A DNA stretch of 64,000 nt from Vibrio algicola (GCF_009601765.2 NZ_CP045699.1:744001-808000); one strand, 5' to 3'; shown: positions 6,365-15,823, counted from the stretch's first letter. Numbers and translations are program-made. Notes: generated by a model from the sequence alone, not told the origin.

Positions 6365-9139
6365 TCATTGAGATTTAGAGTTATATTGCGTTTGGCTTGG
6401 TTTAAATAAGCGTAAACGGTTGGCGTTACTCACTACGGTAATAGAGGATAATGCCATTGCCGCGCCAGCAAAAACAGGGCTAAGCATAAAGCCAAACATA
6501 GGATATAACACCCCAGCCGCTACGGGAATACCCAGAGAATTATAAACAAATGCACCAAATAAGTTTTGTTTAATATTGCCGACGGTGGCTTGGGATAACT
6601 CAATTGCATCGACTAATGCCAAAGGCGAGGAATGCAATAAGGTCATTTGCGCACTTTCAATCGCCACATCTGAGCCACTTCCCATCGCAATTCCGGCATC
6701 GGCTTGAGCAAGAGCTGGCGCATCGTTAACCCCATCACCCACCATAGCGACTTTGGCTTGTTTTCCCTTAACGCGTTCGTTTTGCAGCTCGATGATTTTT
6801 TCCGCTTTTTGTTGTGGTAGCACTTCGGCAATCACATGTTTAATGCCTAATTGATCACCAATAGCTTGCGCGACTTTTTGATTATCCCCTGAAAGTAATA
6901 CCACTTTGATACCTTGCTTTTGCAGTGCATCTACCGCAGGTTTGGCGTCATCACGGATTGGATCTGAAACGCCTATCAATGCCACTAGTTGGTCATCAAT
7001 TGCGACGGCGATCGGGGTAAATGCGCGTTGTTCAAAGTGAGTTAATTGGGTTTTACTAACGTCGATATCAATATTATTTTGACGTAAATAGCGTGGACTA
7101 CCGATATATACCGTTTGGCTCTGACCGTTATCTGAAATGCTCGCTTGAACCCCTAAACCTCGTTTGGCGCTAAAGCCAGTCACCGCAAGATTATTGTCAA
7201 TATCAATGTTTTGCTGTTGCTTAATATAAGCACAAACCGCTTGAGCTAGAGGGTGTTCCGATTGTGCTTCAACATGATACACCGCGGTTAAAATAGCGGT
7301 TTGATCGTGCGATCCAAACCGCTCAACTTGCTGAACGCTAGGTTTGCCTTGGGTGAGGGTGCCGGTTTTATCAAACACCACGGTATTGATTTGGCTAGCG
7401 GTTTGCAAAACTTCGGCGTCTTTAATTAAGATGCCAAGTTCGGCGGCTTTCCCAATACCCACCGTCACCGATAGCGGCGTCGCCAAACCTAATGCGCATG
7501 GACAGGCGATAATCAGTACGGTTGTGACCACCACCAACATATAGCTTGCTTGTGGCGCAGGGCCAACCGCATACCAAACCAGCGCCGCAAAAATAGCAAT
7601 GCATACGACAACCGGCACAAATACCGCTGAAATTTTATCGGCCAATTTTGCCAGTTGCGGCTTACTGCTTTGAGCTTGGCGCACCATTTTAATAATGCGA
7701 GCAAGTGTGGTGTGTGAACCAACCATAGTCGCGCGGATCACTAAACTGCCATCTTGGTTAATGGTACCAGTAAATACGGCATCATCGATTTGCTTGTAGG
7801 CCGCCAGTGGTTCGCCGGTAAGCATCGCCTCATTAATATAGGACTCGCCTTGTACCACTTTGCCATCAACGGGGATTTGCTCACCAGGTTTCACGCGGAT
7901 CTGCATACCAGCGGTGATTTTTTCGATGGCGAGAGGAGTATCAATGCCATCAATGATCACGGTGGCGGTTTTGGGTTGTAAGTCGATTAAAGCTTGCAGC
8001 GATTGAGTGGTGCGGGCTTTGGCTTTGGCTTCAATATAATGGCCAAGAGAAATTAAGCCAATGATCATCGCGCTGGCTTCAAAGTACACATGCCTTGCTT
8101 CAACGGGGAACCAGCTCGGAGTGGCAACCACTAACATAGAATAAAACCATGCCGCGCCAGTGCCTAATGCCACTAAAGTATCCATAGTGGCGCGTTTATG
8201 TTGCAGCGCTTGCCACGCATTGCTAAAAAATGGTCGCCCTGCGGTGGCGAGTAAAGCTAAGCAAACTAGCCCAATCACGCCCCAAGTCAGTTGGTCGGCG
8301 CTATTTCGGATCATCATATTGCCGCCCAATACTCCCCAAGCCATTAATGGTGTACCAATAATAAGACCGGCAATGGCATTATTTTGGTTGATTTTTAAGC
8401 TCTGTTGAAATTTGGCTTGTTGCTGCTCACGCATACTCGCTTCATCAATCACTAACTCAGCTTGATAACCGGCGTTTTTAATCGCATCCGAGATAATAGT
8501 TGCCTTATCTGCTGAAATTGTCGGGGCGGTAACCCACGCGGTTTGCTCGGCTAAGTTAACTTGTACTTTGGTTACGCCCTCGATTTGGGTAATCGACTTT
8601 TCTACCGATGACACACAACTGGCACAGGTCATGCCGTTAATAATAAAGTGTAAATTGGCTTCTTCGCTTTTTTTCTCATCGACCGCTACTTTACTGCGCT
8701 CTGCTTTTATTGCTTCAGTAGACATTGCTTCAGCAGGGATGTCGTCTTGGTTCGATTTCGCTATTTGAGCCTCAAATCCAAGAGCCTCAATCTGTGAGAT
8801 CACCGCTTCAACTTCAAATTGTCCACAAATAAAGAGGTGCGTTTTTTCAACTTGCAGCTCATCAACAGTTTGCCACTGCTCAAACGCGGCTTTTACTTTG
8901 GCTACACAGCGACCGCAATGTAAACCGGATAATGAAAAGTGAAGTTGTTGCGCTGTCACATAACCAAAAGGGGCTAAGGCTTGATTCAAACTAAACCAAG
9001 TCTCATCGCTGAGGATTACCGCTTGGGTAGGAGTAATACTTTGCACTTGCGTATTGGGCAACGCATTGAAAGCTGCCTCTGCTTTGCGTGCACAACCCAT
9101 GCAATTTAAACCAGTGAGGTGTAATTGATATTGAAACAT
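6365..9139 (-). CDS. copA: Copper-exporting P1B-type ATPase CopA
   Basis: Inner-membrane Cu(I) exporter, 924 aa. Three N-terminal heavy-metal-binding domains carry CxxC: LNCMGC (near residue 15), LHCGRC (near 77) and MTCASC (near 170). The transmembrane CPC motif is IACPCALG, the phosphorylation site VFDKTGTLTQG and the hinge MVGDGVNDAPA. The length exceeds the usual ~830 aa because of the third metal-binding domain. I choose the ATG at 9139: GAAGAG lies 8 nt upstream, whereas the GTG at 9148 overlaps that SD. The promoter upstream has CueR features. A TraB/GumN gene follows in probable operon. Confidence 0.96.
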   Translation of the reverse strand: MFQYQLHLTGLNCMGCARKAEAAFNALPNTQVQSITPTQAVILSDETWFSLNQALAPFGYVTAQQLHFSLSGLHCGRCVAKVKAAFEQWQTVDELQVEKTHLFICGQFEVEAVISQIEALGFEAQIAKSNQDDIPAEAMSTEAIKAERSKVAVDEKKSEEANLHFIINGMTCASCVSSVEKSITQIEGVTKVQVNLAEQTAWVTAPTISADKATIISDAIKNAGYQAELVIDEASMREQQQAKFQQSLKINQNNAIAGLIIGTPLMAWGVLGGNMMIRNSADQLTWGVIGLVCLALLATAGRPFFSNAWQALQHKRATMDTLVALGTGAAWFYSMLVVATPSWFPVEARHVYFEASAMIIGLISLGHYIEAKAKARTTQSLQALIDLQPKTATVIIDGIDTPLAIEKITAGMQIRVKPGEQIPVDGKVVQGESYINEAMLTGEPLAAYKQIDDAVFTGTINQDGSLVIRATMVGSHTTLARIIKMVRQAQSSKPQLAKLADKISAVFVPVVVCIAIFAALVWYAVGPAPQASYMLVVVTTVLIIACPCALGLATPLSVTVGIGKAAELGILIKDAEVLQTASQINTVVFDKTGTLTQGKPSVQQVERFGSHDQTAILTAVYHVEAQSEHPLAQAVCAYIKQQQNIDIDNNLAVTGFSAKRGLGVQASISDNGQSQTVYIGSPRYLRQNNIDIDVSKTQLTHFEQRAFTPIAVAIDDQLVALIGVSDPIRDDAKPAVDALQKQGIKVVLLSGDNQKVAQAIGDQLGIKHVIAEVLPQQKAEKIIELQNERVKGKQAKVAMVGDGVNDAPALAQADAGIAMGSGSDVAIESAQMTLLHSSPLALVDAIELSQATVGNIKQNLFGAFVYNSLGIPVAAGVLYPMFGFMLSPVFAGAAMALSSITVVSNANRLRLFKPSQTQYNSKSQ

Positions 9140-9170
9140 GACAAACACTCTTCAGTTGAAAACTAGTGAC

Positions 9171-9201
9171 ACTATAAACCTTCCCACAACGTCATGGTCA
9201 A
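9171..9201 (-). promoter_or_regulatory. CueR-type promoter of copA
   Basis: On the minus strand TTGACC (-35, 9196-9201) and TATAGT (-10, 9171-9176) are separated by 19 nt, the over-long spacer typical of MerR-family activation. The spacer ends GGGAAGGT, matching the conserved CueR half-site, and the -35 region reads CTTGACC as in known copA promoters. The other half-site is degenerate. Confidence 0.75.
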
Positions 9202-9789
9202 GTTGATTTGAATATTTCAATATTTTAATTATTTTTATATACCGTCGTTTTATCGTGCTTAGAAAACTTATTTGGTAAGTTTAATTAAGTGGGTGTTTTG
9301 GTGGTTTATTAGTCAGGTTTTTGAACTTGAAGGTATGAGTTTCCGTAAATGGCACGAGGGCGAGGGAATTAAACGAAATCTATTGGGTTAGTGTAAGCAA
9401 CTGAAAAATAGAGTATTGACGTTTTTGACGGTGGTGTATTTGCGGCTTGGTTCAAACTTTGACGGCTTTTTGGTCTAAATGGATGTTTATAGTTGTGAAT
9501 GTTGAGTGATCTACGTCACCAAAAAACACTCTAAAAGCAAATGTAAGCGACATTTATCACATCGGATTGGCCTTTATGTTTTTTTATATTTTACTTAACT
9601 TATTGTTTTTAATTGGTTATGTATTTTTATTCTTTGCCGGATTTGAAGGTGATCAAGTTTTATTATTGATTTAATTCTCGATTAAAAAAAAGGTGACATG
9701 ATGAATTACGTTAAGTAAGAAACGCAACAAACAACAGTCAGGACGACTGGGAATTAATTATAAAATTAAAGTTAAATTAGGGGTTATAT
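9202..9789. other. Long intergenic region upstream of the porin
   Basis: Nearly 590 bp between the divergent copA promoter and the porin. It is AT-rich. A weak CRP-like half-site (TCACAT) occurs near 9557. A 32-codon hydrophobic ORF (9576-9674) has no convincing SD. An AGGGG SD precedes the porin ATG. I see no other gene. Confidence 0.5.
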
Positions 9790-11250
9790 ATGAAAAGCGT
9801 TTTTAAAAGAACAGTATTAGGAGCGGCGGTCTCGTCAATGCTACTAGGTATGGCTGCATACTCAACTGGTGCTATGGCTGCGGATGATGTGGCATCAGGT
9901 GATACATCAATTGCGGGTGAAGGGGTTGTTGAGAAGCCGTATGAAGGCGGCTTCTTCGAAGATGCTGCTATTAATGGTGCAATTAATTTCTGGATGCGTG
10001 ACCGTACTCGTGCTGGTACCAATACGACAGATGGACGTAACGGTAAAGATACAGCAAAAAACACCAATTTAGATCATGGTACCATTTATGCTGCACTTGA
10101 CTTTAAATCTGGCTATATTGGTGATGTTGCAGGTATCGATTTAAATGTTTATACCACTTTTGATATGTGGAACAACGGTTCACCTGACCACGAAATGAAC
10201 TTCTGGAATGTTAACAATCCATACGATACGGATCCTGGTACTCGTACAGGTTGTACTGGCACATGGGATTCATCTTGTACCGATAATGGTGGTGCATTCC
10301 AAACAGCGGCGGCAAAATTTAAGTTTGGCGAGCATATTACTGCTCGTGGTGGTTACTTCCAACCTAGTGTTCCATCAACCTTAGGGGTTAACTGGTCTTA
10401 CGCTGCCGGTACTTATGAAGGTGGTGAAGCGGGTGCAACTTTTGGTCCAGTTAAATTAGGTTTCGCGTTTGTCGATAAATACCGTGCACCTTGGTACAAA
10501 AAACAATACAACTTCCGTACTGGTACCGGACATACTGCAAAAAATGCAGGTAACATCTATTCGTTGGGTATGCGTTACTCTATCAACGATGCAATGTTGT
10601 TAGATGTTGCATACGCTGGTATGACGGAAGGCGATCGTAAAAATGCTCACGTGAAATTCAAGTGGACGACCGATGGTGGTTGGTATGTATCGCCACAAGT
10701 TTACGTAGTGGATGATGATAACCAATACGACAAAACGGCGTTCCAATTGGCTTTCTTAAGTGCTAAATCTTTTGGCCAATACAACTTACGCTTAGAAAGT
10801 ACTTACACCTCTGCTGATTCTGAAGATACTCGTCATAACGTAGGTAACCTTGCTTACCGTATGACAGAAGCTTACGGTGGTTCTAACGGTGCATACGATA
10901 TCTGGTGGAACAACCGTTCGGATTTCAACCATGATGGCGAACTTGGCTTCTTCGGTGAGTTGAAACGTGATCTTTCGGACCTAGGTGCGCCTGGTCTAAC
11001 CGTTGGTCTAAACGGTGTTTATGCATTTGGTGCTGAATACGAAGGATCGGATGACCTAGTGGAATACTCGGGTAGTGCGTTTGCAAACTATGCAATCCAA
11101 AGTGGTGCGTTAGAAGGTGCGACTTTCGGTATCTACTACACCCATTACGTCAATGACTCTAATACAGCAGATTGGGTTGTGTACTCAAATGGCTTCAACG
11201 ATGAAAATGACTTGAAGGTGACATTAACCGTTCCTTTTGGCATTAAATAA
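9790..11250 (+). CDS. chiP: OprD-family outer-membrane porin, ChiP (YbfM)-like
   Basis: 486-aa outer-membrane beta-barrel porin with a signal peptide cleaved near AMA-ADD. Its landmarks closely follow the E. coli chitoporin ChiP/YbfM: AALDFKSGY, AAAKFKFG, NWSYAAGTYEGGEAGATF, YRAPWY and DIWWNNRSDFNHDGE, ending in a strand that terminates FGIK. ChiP-type OprD porins pass chitooligosaccharides, so that is the likely substrate. This is not the 16-strand trimeric chitoporin best studied in Vibrio. No chitinase or sugar-transport genes are adjacent. Family assignment is firm; chitin specificity is inference. Confidence 0.75.
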   Translation: MKSVFKRTVLGAAVSSMLLGMAAYSTGAMAADDVASGDTSIAGEGVVEKPYEGGFFEDAAINGAINFWMRDRTRAGTNTTDGRNGKDTAKNTNLDHGTIYAALDFKSGYIGDVAGIDLNVYTTFDMWNNGSPDHEMNFWNVNNPYDTDPGTRTGCTGTWDSSCTDNGGAFQTAAAKFKFGEHITARGGYFQPSVPSTLGVNWSYAAGTYEGGEAGATFGPVKLGFAFVDKYRAPWYKKQYNFRTGTGHTAKNAGNIYSLGMRYSINDAMLLDVAYAGMTEGDRKNAHVKFKWTTDGGWYVSPQVYVVDDDNQYDKTAFQLAFLSAKSFGQYNLRLESTYTSADSEDTRHNVGNLAYRMTEAYGGSNGAYDIWWNNRSDFNHDGELGFFGELKRDLSDLGAPGLTVGLNGVYAFGAEYEGSDDLVEYSGSAFANYAIQSGALEGATFGIYYTHYVNDSNTADWVVYSNGFNDENDLKVTLTVPFGIK

Positions 11251-11272
11251 TAATGTAAAAAGGCAATAGAGC

Positions 11273-11315
11273 AACACTTATGGAGTCAGTAATGATTCCA
11301 TGAGTGCCGTTTTTC
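11273..11315 (+). terminator. Porin terminator
   Basis: A hairpin of CAC-T-TATGGA with TCCATGA-GTG, then CCGTTTTTCGG, begins about 25 nt after the porin stop codon. Confidence 0.6.
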
Positions 11316-11404
11316 GGCAATGGTTAGGGCCGCAATCATGTCGATATTGACGTTCATTTTTGAATAAAAAACAGAATTTCAAGACTAAAAAACGGACATA
11401 GCGA

Positions 11405-11470
11405 ATACTCTAGACATAGAGTATGTAAAACAAAAAGGGAGATAGTCCGCAAGGATCATCTCCCTTTTTC
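11405..11470. ncRNA. Candidate small RNA or bidirectional terminator
   Basis: Two stable hairpins lie in tandem. ATACTCTA-GACA-TAGAGTAT (11405-11424) is perfect. AAAAGGGAGAT (11433-11443) pairs with ATCTCCCTTTT (11458-11468), and the stem extends inward to GTCC-GCAA-GGAT with a GNRA tetraloop, followed by a T-run. The arrangement resembles a short sRNA with an intrinsic terminator, but T-runs on both strands also allow a bidirectional terminator. It lies ~90 nt beyond the porin terminator and ~210 nt before gltX. No strong promoter was found. Confidence 0.35.
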
Positions 11471-11679
11471 TATACTCGGCTTAATTGACGCTGCTGCTTT
11501 ATTTGAATATCCCTGTGGGGGCTACTTGTTAGCCGAATTCATGATTGCTATTTGAGTGTTTGAAATTGAATGGTAGAATACGCGCAACTTACTGCCTTCG
11601 CCTTATATAGCCTTATTATTTGAGTCTATTCGCGAGTTTGGCAAATCTTATCTGTGCACGTTTCAAAAAGGTAACTTAA

Positions 11680-13107
11680 ATGACGGTTAAAACACGTTTT
11701 GCTCCTAGTCCAACTGGCTATCTTCATGTCGGTGGTGCTCGTACCGCGCTTTATTCTTGGTTATACGCCAAAAGCCAAGGTGGTGAATTTGTTTTGCGTA
11801 TTGAAGATACTGATATCGAACGTTCTACTCAAGCGGCTGTGGATGCGATCTTAGAAGGCATGCAATGGATGGGGCTAGATTGGGATGAAGGTCCTTACTA
11901 CCAAACCAAACGTTTCGACCGTTATAATGAAATGGTTGATAAACTGCTAAGCGAAGGCAAAGCCTATAAATGTTACGCGTCAAAACAATTGCTGGATGAG
12001 ATCCGTGCCGAGCAAGAAGCGAATAAAGAAATGGCACGTTATGATGCCAAACACCCTAAAATTGTGGCAGCAAACCAAGCCGCAACAGAAGGTGATCCAT
12101 GCGTGATCCGTTTTCGCAATCCAACCGAAGGCAGTGTGGTTTTTGAAGATCAAATCCGTGGTCGCATTGAAATTGCCAACAGCCAATTAGATGACTTAAT
12201 CATTCGTCGTACCGATGGCGCGCCAACCTACAACTTCTGTGTGGTGGTGGATGACTGGGATATGGCGATCACCCATGTGGTTCGTGGTGAAGATCATATC
12301 AACAATACTCCTCGCCAAATCAATATCTATAATGCCCTTGGCGCACCGGTTCCGACTTTTGCCCATTGTGCGATGATTTTAGGTGACGATGGCGCGAAGC
12401 TTTCAAAACGCCACGGCGCGGTTAGCGTGATGCAATACCGTGACGAAGGCTACTTACCGAATGCACTGAATAACTACCTAGTGCGTTTAGGTTGGTCTCA
12501 TGGCGATCAAGAAATCTTCTCTCAAGCTGAGATGATTGAATTGTTTAGCCTAGATAACGTCAGCAAATCAGCGTCGGCCTTTAATACCGATAAACTGCTT
12601 TGGCTAAACAACCACTACATCAAAACCTCTGAGCCAGAATATGTCGCTAAGTACCTTCAATGGCATTTAGATGAACAACAAATCAGCCTTGATAACGGTC
12701 CTGCCATTACGGATGTGATCACCTTAGTGGGCGAGCGTTGTAATACTCTTATTGAATTGGCGCAGCAATCTCGTTACTTCTATCAAGATTTCGCAGAATT
12801 TGAAGCTGGCGCCGCTAAGAAGCACTTACGCGGAGTCGCTCGTGGTCCATTAGAACTCGCGCTGAGCAAAATTGAAGCGTTAACCGATTGGAGCACTGAA
12901 AGCCTACACGGCGTGATTGAAGCAGTATGCAGCGATCTTGAAATCGGCATGGGTAAAATCGGCATGCCATTGCGCGTTGCCGTGACTGGCGGAGGTCAAT
13001 CTCCATCGGTTGATGCCACCATGCAATTGATTGGTAAAGCGCGTGTTGTGACTCGTATCAATATGGCGCTAGCGTTTATTGCAGAGCGTGAAGCTAACGC
13101 GCAATAA
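11680..13107 (+). CDS. gltX: Glutamyl-tRNA synthetase
   Basis: Class I aminoacyl-tRNA synthetase charging tRNA-Glu, 475 aa, the usual bacterial length (~470). The HIGH-type motif is [11 protein letters not shown] (residues 9-19; the HIGH-equivalent residues are YLHVG). The KMSKS-type motif is KLSKR (residues 240-244) in [10 protein letters not shown]. The C-terminal half is the helical anticodon-binding region. An AAGGTAAC SD precedes the ATG. A strong terminator follows at 13131. It is monocistronic. Confidence 0.97.
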   Translation: MTVKTRFAPSPTGYLHVGGARTALYSWLYAKSQGGEFVLRIEDTDIERSTQAAVDAILEGMQWMGLDWDEGPYYQTKRFDRYNEMVDKLLSEGKAYKCYASKQLLDEIRAEQEANKEMARYDAKHPKIVAANQAATEGDPCVIRFRNPTEGSVVFEDQIRGRIEIANSQLDDLIIRRTDGAPTYNFCVVVDDWDMAITHVVRGEDHINNTPRQINIYNALGAPVPTFAHCAMILGDDGAKLSKRHGAVSVMQYRDEGYLPNALNNYLVRLGWSHGDQEIFSQAEMIELFSLDNVSKSASAFNTDKLLWLNNHYIKTSEPEYVAKYLQWHLDEQQISLDNGPAITDVITLVGERCNTLIELAQQSRYFYQDFAEFEAGAAKKHLRGVARGPLELALSKIEALTDWSTESLHGVIEAVCSDLEIGMGKIGMPLRVAVTGGGQSPSVDATMQLIGKARVVTRINMALAFIAEREANAQ

Positions 13108-13130
13108 ATGACGTAAGAATATGACAAAAC

Positions 13131-13159
13131 AAAGCCGCTGAATGTTCAGCGGCTTTTTT
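13131..13159 (+). terminator. gltX terminator
   Basis: AAAGCCGCTGAA/TTCAGCGGCTTT stem followed by T-run, 24 nt after the gltX stop. It also faces the convergent small-peptide gene and may serve both. Confidence 0.85.
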
Positions 13160-13172
13160 GTATCTTAGACAT

Positions 13173-13328
13173 TTATCGTTTCTTATTATTATCATCTACT
13201 GGAGCATCGATATGGTTCGGTGTAGTGCACGAAGTATTTATGCTAGGCGCTGTTTTGCCTTGCATTGATTCGGCAAAAGAGAAAGTAGAAAAAGCTAAAG
13301 TAATAACAAGCAGAATTGAAGTTTTCAT
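13173..13328 (-). CDS. Small predicted secreted peptide
   Basis: 51-aa product of unknown function. The first ~19 residues form a clear signal peptide (MKTSILLVITLAFSTFSFA). The mature peptide (~32 aa) is polar with one cysteine, two prolines and a basic C-terminus (NNKKR). I set the start at 13328, with GAGG 6 nt upstream, rather than 45 nt earlier where the extra residues would precede the signal peptide. A possible promoter (TTGCTA, 18 nt, TATACT) lies at 13389-13418. The Fur box facing the TonB2 operon lies behind that, so iron control is possible but unproven. I recognise no family. Confidence 0.55.
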   Translation of the reverse strand: MKTSILLVITLAFSTFSFAESMQGKTAPSINTSCTTPNHIDAPVDDNNKKR

Positions 13329-13388
13329 GCTGACCTCACTTGTAGTGAAAGGGGTCCTTATGAGAAGAATCAACTTCCTTGTCTGTTT

Positions 13389-13418
13389 AGTATAGAAGAT
13401 TAAAATGATTTATAGCAA
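13389..13418 (-). promoter_or_regulatory. Candidate promoter of the secreted peptide
   Basis: On the minus strand TTGCTA (13413-13418) and TATACT (13389-13394) are separated by 18 nt, about 60 nt upstream of the peptide start. Confidence 0.4.
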
Positions 13419-13439
13419 TAGACGATAAAATTTAATTGC

Positions 13440-13460
13440 TAATGGTAATTATTATCATTA
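13440..13460. promoter_or_regulatory. Fur box
   Basis: TAATGGTAAT-T-ATTATCATTA is a 21-bp palindrome with one mismatch, very close to the Fur consensus. It lies between the small secreted peptide and the TonB2 operon, about 100 bp from each start. Iron repression of the TonB2 operon fits its role. Confidence 0.8.
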
Positions 13461-13562
13461 ACTTTTGGGTTTGGTTAAGTTAGAATACTTTGCGTTAAGA
13501 AAATGCTAACTTGCTTTATACCTAAAAAGGTATCGCTAAATTTACTCTAGACGGATTTAATC

Positions 13563-14390
13563 ATGCTGTTTTTTCGTTATTCTCCTGTTACTTCTTCTCT
13601 TGCCTTGGCGGCATTGGCGACATCATTAACGGTGCAAGCCGATAGCCTTGATGCCGCCCGCAGTACCCAAGCGCACACCAATCAAGTAGCCAAAACGGCT
13701 CAGATCAAGATAGATAAAAATTCCGATCAAAGCTTTCAATTGCAAGCGCAGGTCGAGCAACTGCAAGCGCAAGTGGATAATCTCACCATCTATCAACAAC
13801 ATTTAACCAAACTGGTCGCGTCACAAGAGCAAGAAAAAATCGCCACCCAAGCTCAAATTGAAGAGATAGCCAAAACTCGCCAAGGTGTGGTGCCATTGAT
13901 GTATTACATGCTCGATGGTTATAAATCGCTTATTCACCAAGGCACACCGGTGCGAATGGCAAGCCGTGAACAACGTCTAGCCGATCTTGAATTATTGATG
14001 GGGCGCGCCGACATTTCTGAAGCTGAAAAATATCGTCGTATTTTAGAGGCTTATCAAATTGAAATTGATTACGGCACTAAATTGGGATCGTATGAAGGCG
14101 AAATTACCCTTGCCAATAATGATACTCGCCAAGTCGATCTGTTGTATTTAGGCCGAGTGAGCTTACTCGCGCGCAGTAAAGATACCGAGCATATTTGGTT
14201 ATGGGTACAAGCATCAAAGCAGTGGCAAGCGGTGGACAGCAGCCAGCGAGTTGAGATCAATAAAGCCTATGCACTGGCCAGTAAACAACAAGCGCCAAGC
14301 TTATTGAATTTGCCTTTGTCGCTTTCAAAACTTGAATCTCAAACTAAAGCTCAAGAGCAAGACCAATCTCAAACACTGGAGGCCAAATAA
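13563..14390 (+). CDS. DUF3450 protein of the TonB2 system
   Basis: 275-aa exported protein with a signal peptide (cleavage near VQA-DSL). A coiled coil covers roughly residues 50-115 (QLQAQVEQLQAQVDNLTIYQ). A globular DUF3450 domain follows (VVPLMYYMLDGYKSL, LADLELLMGRADIS). This family is the first gene of the Vibrio TtpC-TonB2 cluster. A periplasmic role in the energy-transducing complex is inferred from location; its biochemical function is unknown. The stop codon overlaps the ttpC start by one base, so translation is probably coupled. The Fur box upstream implies iron repression. Confidence 0.85.
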   Translation: MLFFRYSPVTSSLALAALATSLTVQADSLDAARSTQAHTNQVAKTAQIKIDKNSDQSFQLQAQVEQLQAQVDNLTIYQQHLTKLVASQEQEKIATQAQIEEIAKTRQGVVPLMYYMLDGYKSLIHQGTPVRMASREQRLADLELLMGRADISEAEKYRRILEAYQIEIDYGTKLGSYEGEITLANNDTRQVDLLYLGRVSLLARSKDTEHIWLWVQASKQWQAVDSSQRVEINKAYALASKQQAPSLLNLPLSLSKLESQTKAQEQDQSQTLEAK

Positions 14391-15823
14391 TGATGTCTCT
14401 TATGTGTCAATCAATTAAAAAAAATGCCGTTATCGCCTCATTGATCTTGACGGCGAGTATGATCTTTTCTGTCGGTGTGAATGCCAATACGGTTAATGCC
14501 AATAATGCGAACGCCAATGACTTATCATCGTTAAGTGCTAAGGCAAAAGCAGAACAAATCGTTGAAAATAAGCATAATCATCAACGAGTGGTACTTAGTG
14601 CCGAGCAACGTGCGAAGTTACAATCTCAACGCGATCAACTGGCAAAACAACTGGCGCAAATAGAAAAACAAAACGCCCAGCTGAGTGAGACATTTGCCAC
14701 CAATGAAAAAATCTTGGCAGAAAAAAGCAAAACATTACAACTGGCTACGGGCAGTTTAGGCGAATTATTTGGCGTCGTGCGTCTGGCGGCCAAAGAAGTG
14801 CAAAGCAACTATCAAGACTCATTACTAGGCGCACAAGGTCAACGCTTTGAGGCTCAATTAGATAAAGTGATCAGCACCGATGCTCTGCCATCTTTGCCTT
14901 TACTGACTGATTTGTGGCAGGCAATGAGCTATAAAATACGTACTAGCAGTGAGTTAAGTTCGGTGTCGATTTCGTATGTGGAAGGAGATGGCAAAACCTC
15001 AACCATGCCCGCTATTCGTCTAGGAGATATCGGTTTAGTGTCCTCAAAAGGGTATTTGAATTGGGATTTCACTCGTCAGCAAGCGTCTAATTATCTCGCG
15101 CTGCCTTCTGATGCGCCTAATTTAGAAAGCTTAACTGCAAATTTAAAAGAAGGTAATAAAGCGGTATTACTCGATCCGACTCGCGGGGTATTATTGGCGC
15201 AATTTGCCAATCAACCGACTTTAATGCAACGCATTGAGCAAGCTGGAGTGGTGGGAAAAATCATCTTAGCTTTGCTGGCGATTGGTTTGATTATTGCCCT
15301 GATCCGCGGCGTGAAACTGATGCAAACCCAGCAACAGATTTCGAAACAATTAAAACACCCCCAAACCCCAACCGATAACCCATTAGGTCGCATTTTAAAT
15401 GTGTATCAAAAAGAGAAAAAACAGTCGGTAGAATCATTAGAATTACGCTTACTTGAAACTGTGTTAGATGAACAACAAGGGCTCGAACGCGGTTTATCTA
15501 TGCTGAAATTGTTTGCGGCATTAGCACCGATGTTAGGTCTACTTGGTACCGTTACCGGCATGATCGAAACCTTCCAAGTGATCACTGAGTTTGGCAATAG
15601 TGATCCTAAAGTGATGGCGGGGGGGATTTCGATGGCGTTGATCACCACGGTATTAGGTTTGGTGGCGGCAATGCCATTATTACTGGCGCATAACATTTTA
15701 TCTAATCGTGCGGAAAGCATTCGTAACACCCTAGAAAAACAAGGTGTGAGTTTGGTGGCTGAGCGAGCAGAGAAAGAATCGGATACGCGTAATGAAAATA
15801 ACCCCGTGCCGGTTGGTGGGTAA
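14390..15823 (+). CDS. ttpC: TtpC, MotA/TolQ/ExbB-family component of the TonB2 system
   Basis: 477-aa inner-membrane protein required, in studied vibrios, for TonB2-dependent iron transport. It has a signal peptide, an N/A-rich stretch (NANTVNANNANAND), a periplasmic coiled-coil region (about residues 65-115), a membrane helix near 295 (IILALLAIGLIIALI) and a C-terminal MotA/TolQ/ExbB proton-channel domain (LAPMLGLLGTVTGMIETF, near 375). It overlaps the preceding gene and exbB2 by one base each, a tightly coupled arrangement. An ATG one codon downstream is an equally possible start. Confidence 0.9.
   Translation: MMSLMCQSIKKNAVIASLILTASMIFSVGVNANTVNANNANANDLSSLSAKAKAEQIVENKHNHQRVVLSAEQRAKLQSQRDQLAKQLAQIEKQNAQLSETFATNEKILAEKSKTLQLATGSLGELFGVVRLAAKEVQSNYQDSLLGAQGQRFEAQLDKVISTDALPSLPLLTDLWQAMSYKIRTSSELSSVSISYVEGDGKTSTMPAIRLGDIGLVSSKGYLNWDFTRQQASNYLALPSDAPNLESLTANLKEGNKAVLLDPTRGVLLAQFANQPTLMQRIEQAGVVGKIILALLAIGLIIALIRGVKLMQTQQQISKQLKHPQTPTDNPLGRILNVYQKEKKQSVESLELRLLETVLDEQQGLERGLSMLKLFAALAPMLGLLGTVTGMIETFQVITEFGNSDPKVMAGGISMALITTVLGLVAAMPLLLAHNILSNRAESIRNTLEKQGVSLVAERAEKESDTRNENNPVPVGG

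Noticed and set aside
9140..9148. GTG start for copA
   Set aside because: The SD GAAGAG overlaps this GTG, while it is ideally placed for the ATG at 9139.
9541..9565. CRP site upstream of the porin
   Set aside because: Only one half-site (TCACA) is good; the opposite half matches three of five positions at the required spacing.
15406..15729. 107-codon ORF antisense to ttpC
   Set aside because: Fully within ttpC, antisense; no SD and no family features.
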